This document shows positions 49,620 to 64,000 of a DNA stretch of 64,000 bases, in pieces. A model generated the notes under the pieces. That model was not told the DNA's origin and did not search any database. It saw only the letters and a list, made by a program, of their open reading frames with translations. Source of the stretch: Cristatella mucedo. Lineage: Eukaryota; Bryozoa; Phylactolaemata; Cristatellidae. Numbering within the stretch: the first letter of the stretch is position 1; each line of letters opens with the position of its first letter. A program made the position numbers and the translations under genes. The stretch is taken from positions 60,001 to 124,000 of the forward strand of contig WPIO01000026.1 of assembly GCA_009760855.2 (NCBI GenBank), given 5' to 3'.

Positions 49620-49746
49620 CTAGCTAATTTAACAGCCTCCTTTGTTTAGCGAAAGAAGAGCCTTTACGGCTATCATCACCGCTTGCAGTAGCAATAAAGG
49701 ATCGCCCACTGCAGGTTTTGAACCCACGACTTCGGGACCGAGGTCA
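49620..49746 (-). mobile_element. SINE-A copy (specific to copy A)
   Basis: Tail TAGCTAATTTAACAGCC and body with GCAATAAAGG. The B box reads GGGTTCAAAACC on minus. The head is cut short. Inserted after GAATATGCATAACA; copy B is empty at the equivalent point. Confidence 0.8.
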
Positions 49747-49964
49747 TATGAGCTCATAAACGTACACATACATATCACAAGCATACAATTGAACATCCAG
49801 ATCTGCTGTCGGCGATATAACTTGTACCTCACAGCGATGATGTGAGTGGTTCTGTTCTACCTGTTACAATTGATGCATTGAGTGACAGCGATTCGAGTTC
49901 AGCTGAAGGTGCGCTTGATGACAGCTAGGATACTTTTGACGCTCCAAAACGTAAACTAATGTCA

Positions 49965-51125
49965 TAATGTGATCTTGATGACTTAGTGAGAGACCTTGAC
50001 CTGCCCACAGAGTCGGTGGAGCTCCTCCGTTTTTAGTTGAAAGAAACTCTTGCGCCGGGTATTGTATTTTCGTGGTCTAGCCATCGTGAAAAAACAGTTT
50101 CTTCCATTCTTTTTGACGAAAGATTCACTAGTCTATTGTTGCAACGTCGAAGGTCTAGTTAACCAAATGAAAAAGTGTTAGGATCCAACCGAGTGGAGAC
50201 TATTCATAGGTTCATCAAACCGAAGTTTAAAGTGAGTTTTACTTGACAATGGAAACGAACTTTCCTCTTTCCGGTCGCACATTATATACACACAACAGAG
50301 ACTTACGGAAATATGAAAATTCTTCTCGACGAAATCAAATGTGATCAACATCAGTGGCAGATATGCGGTGATTTAAAGGTCATTGCCCTTCTGCCTGGAC
50401 TTCCAGGTGGCTACACGAAATATCCGCGCTTTTCATGACTGTGGGATAGTCGCACTGATGCTCTTCATTAACGAAAGCAAGATTGTTCACTTTGTGCCTG
50501 GGAGTGACAACTTCCAAGACCCTCCTCTTGTCAGCAGCAAGAAAGTACCACTTCTTTCCTTGCACATAAATCTTGAACTAATTAAAAACAATGTCAAGGG
50601 TCTCAACCAAGATGTTGATACCTCTAAGCACTTACAAGAAAGGTGTCCTCAAAGTAGCGAGGCAAAGACAAAGCTGGCATTTTTGTTGGTGCACAGATCA
50701 GAAAATTGTTCAAAGACACATTTTACGTCAAAAAGGACGGAATTAGAGTTTCAAGCATGGAGTGGGTTGAAATCTGTGGTAGAGGGCTTTCTCGGCAATC
50801 TTAAGTCTGCTGATTGATTGAGAACATGATTTGTACGCTATGCTGCACTTGGCAGCAGAATAAGTGTTAAAACACATTTTTAAGCTCTCACATTGACTAT
50901 TTCCCATCAATAATTAGTAGCATTCAGCGATGAACAGGGCGAGAGGTTCCATGAGGACATATGTGAAATAATGAGGAGAAATAGCAAGGCCGCTGGCATG
51001 TTATGTTAACACGATGGCCAATTACTGTTGGAGCCTGAAACGCTACAATCCAGCTGCTGAGCACAGCAGAAAATATAAAGAGGCATTTTAAAAGCATCTG
51101 AAAAACGAAGGAAGACTTATACAAA
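49965..51125 (+). pseudogene. Broken copy of a widespread repeated-gene family (copy A)
   Basis: Frames shift several times, but the pieces read in order: DLVRDLDLPTESVELL, then FSW-SHRE, a PTEWR-like piece, NMKILLDEIKCDQHQWQICG, DLKVIALLPG, GGYTKYP, HINLELIKNNVKGL, EFQAWSGLKSVVEGFLGN, EQGERFHEDI and YCW-LKRYNP-AEHSR. These match a multi-copy family of uncharacterised proteins seen in many arthropods, cnidarians and fish genomes, probably spread with mobile elements. The assignment is from memory of the family and needs a search. Stops and frameshifts show that this copy is not translated as a whole. Confidence 0.65.
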
Positions 51126-52133
51126 TTTCACATATCCTAGATAATATTGCTAATAAAAGATTTTAAAAACCTTTATAATTGCACGTGAAAGTATTATAAA
51201 TAGAATAGATTTCATGGAAAGGCTAGACAGGAGTTACCGTCTTGGTCAGGTGTTGACTGCTTACTCAGTGGTCGGAAAACGACTTTTTTGAGGGTTATAC
51301 AAACAGATTGTGACGGTAAACATAAGTTAATACTTACTATTTGTATTATGATGGCCAGCAACAGATTTAGTCATGCTGGAAAGTAAAGCGTAGGTGTGAA
51401 GTTTGGGTGGGTCTACAAACCTTGATATACTAGTAAATGAACTTCGAAATTAGGTCATCAGGAGAGGGCTTGAAGGCAGATAGAGAAGGATACTAGGAAG
51501 AGTAAATGGAAGTAGATATTAGGGCGGGGTTTAAAGAAAGTAAGAACATGAAAAGGAGAGCGAACATTGTAAAGGGGATGCTAATGTCGGACGACGCCCT
51601 GATCTGGTCAAACTTGTACGCACAGAGTTTAGAAAAACGATTAGCTAGGCAGCCCCGAGAATCCCTTATTGTAACAATAAGCAGGGAGCAGTTGAAGTAT
51701 TGGTTGGTGGCGGACATTAACACCTGGATTACGCCTATGAGATTTGGCTTGTCCTTTTAGAAGCTCGACGCCGCTTTAGCTAGGACGAGCTATTATTGGC
51801 TCGAAGTACTGCTCATTAATCAGTCGCTGGTCAGTCTGCTGAGTTGTTTTCTATGCATCTGCAAGCTAATTTTTAGGATTCATAGCTAGTTTTGCGTCTG
51901 CTATTAACCCCAGCACATCTAAGCGAGAGCTCTAGGGCAGTGTGGTTTGGCAGCGGAGCAAAATCGTGCAGAGCCGGAACATTTGCTAGCGTCGCCTTGC
52001 AGCTCTCCTTCAGTGAGAAAGGTCGGTTAAAAGATTTGGCTGACGGGAAGGTAATGGAAGCTTGTTGGGACTATCGTTAATTTTAAGGGTCTACAAGCAA
52101 ATGAAGGAATGAATTCAGTCCTGTATATACAAT

Positions 52134-52139
52134 TTTATT
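52134..52139 (-). terminator. Candidate poly(A) signal of the SLC37A4-like gene
   Basis: Minus-strand AATAAA 142 bp beyond the stop codon at 52281, a usual 3' UTR distance. Confidence 0.5.
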
Positions 52140-52280
52140 CCGCTTAGCGTCGGTATTCCGTTTCAGTGTGGGATTTGTAATCGTGGCAGACGCGTTTTTG
52201 CCCCGCTCGGTGTTTGGGTGCCAAATTCACCACAGGTCAGTCATTAAATTCGTCAGTAGGCTTTAGCCTCGACTGGGAGG

Positions 52281-63887
<11,607 letters not shown>

Positions 63888-64000
63888 CTGTAACGAATGA
63901 CGGCTATGCACGATTCAGATCCAAAAAGTGCATGCACACAGTCAAATGCAATCGGTATTAGCTAATTAAAGTAAGCCGTCAATGGAATCTTGGGTGCTGG
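63888..64000 (-). other. Upstream intron of the SLC37A4-like gene
   Basis: Sequence upstream of the acceptor CATTCGTTACAG. The 5' exon or exons with the start codon lie beyond the window. Confidence 0.75.

Larger units (their letters stand above)
47785..51215. repeat. Tandem segmental duplication, copy A
   Basis: About 3.4 kb repeated head to tail as copy B (51215-55300). Shared landmarks in order are: GGTGTTGACTGCTTACT-like start (47830 / 51250), AATGAACTTCGAAAT (48119 / 51435), an AT-rich minisatellite, CTGGTCTGCATGATAT (48979 / 52852), TTGTTTAAATCAACG (49250 / 53202), a broken gene (49965 / 53893) and AAAGATT-TAAAAAC (51160 / 55248). Copy A carries its own SINE-A insertions at 47895 and 49620. 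Confidence 0.85.

Overview
This 64 kb window is nuclear DNA of an animal, probably an invertebrate. Five lines of evidence support this: intron-rich genes with GT-AG splice sites, no operons, animal-specific gene families, tRNA-derived SINEs next to LINE remnants, and abundant microsatellites. I cannot fix the phylum. A cilium gene (CFAP206) implies flagellated or ciliated cells.

Four conserved genes were assembled exon by exon, with reading phase kept across every junction. (1) ZRANB2-like splicing factor, minus strand, 18387-24072, 6 exons, 255 aa. (2) EXOSC1/CSL4-like RNA exosome cap subunit, plus strand, 24262-37049, 6 exons, 194 aa. Its start codon is only 189 bp from the ZRANB2 start, so the two share a divergent promoter. 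(3) CFAP206, minus strand, 38215-46476, 14 exons, 627 aa, convergent with EXOSC1. (4) SLC37A4-like (glucose-6-phosphate transporter family) MFS gene, minus strand, 52281-63887, 7 exons seen, with the 5' end beyond the right edge. A fifth gene is seen only as its first coding exon (5663-5880, minus): a signal peptide and the cysteine cap of a leucine-rich-repeat protein. It starts beside a CpG-rich block and runs off the left edge. Some minus-strand open segments at 46739-47764 may be another gene, which I could not identify.

Layout: 1-5.6 kb, intron or intergenic DNA with LINE and SINE debris; 5.4-7.5 kb, CpG-rich promoter zone; 7.5-18.4 kb, repeat-rich intergenic DNA with a hAT-type MITE; 18.4-37 kb, the divergent ZRANB2/EXOSC1 pair; 38-46.5 kb, CFAP206; 47.8-55.3 kb, a head-to-tail duplicated block carrying two broken copies of a widespread repeated-gene family, with the last SLC37A4-like exon inside the second copy; 55.7-56.2 kb, a 463 bp alternating purine-pyrimidine tract built of decamers; 56.9-63.9 kb, the remaining SLC37A4-like exons.

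The genes are housekeeping or cell-type genes with no obvious shared pathway, although ZRANB2 and EXOSC1 are both RNA-processing factors. I did not find a new defence or metabolic system. The most unusual signals are: (a) a near-identical patch of about 500 bp inside otherwise diverged tandem copies, suggesting gene conversion; (b) the decamer-structured alternating tract; (c) non-autonomous elements that share one LINE-derived 3' tail; and (d) two GC-AG introns among 29.
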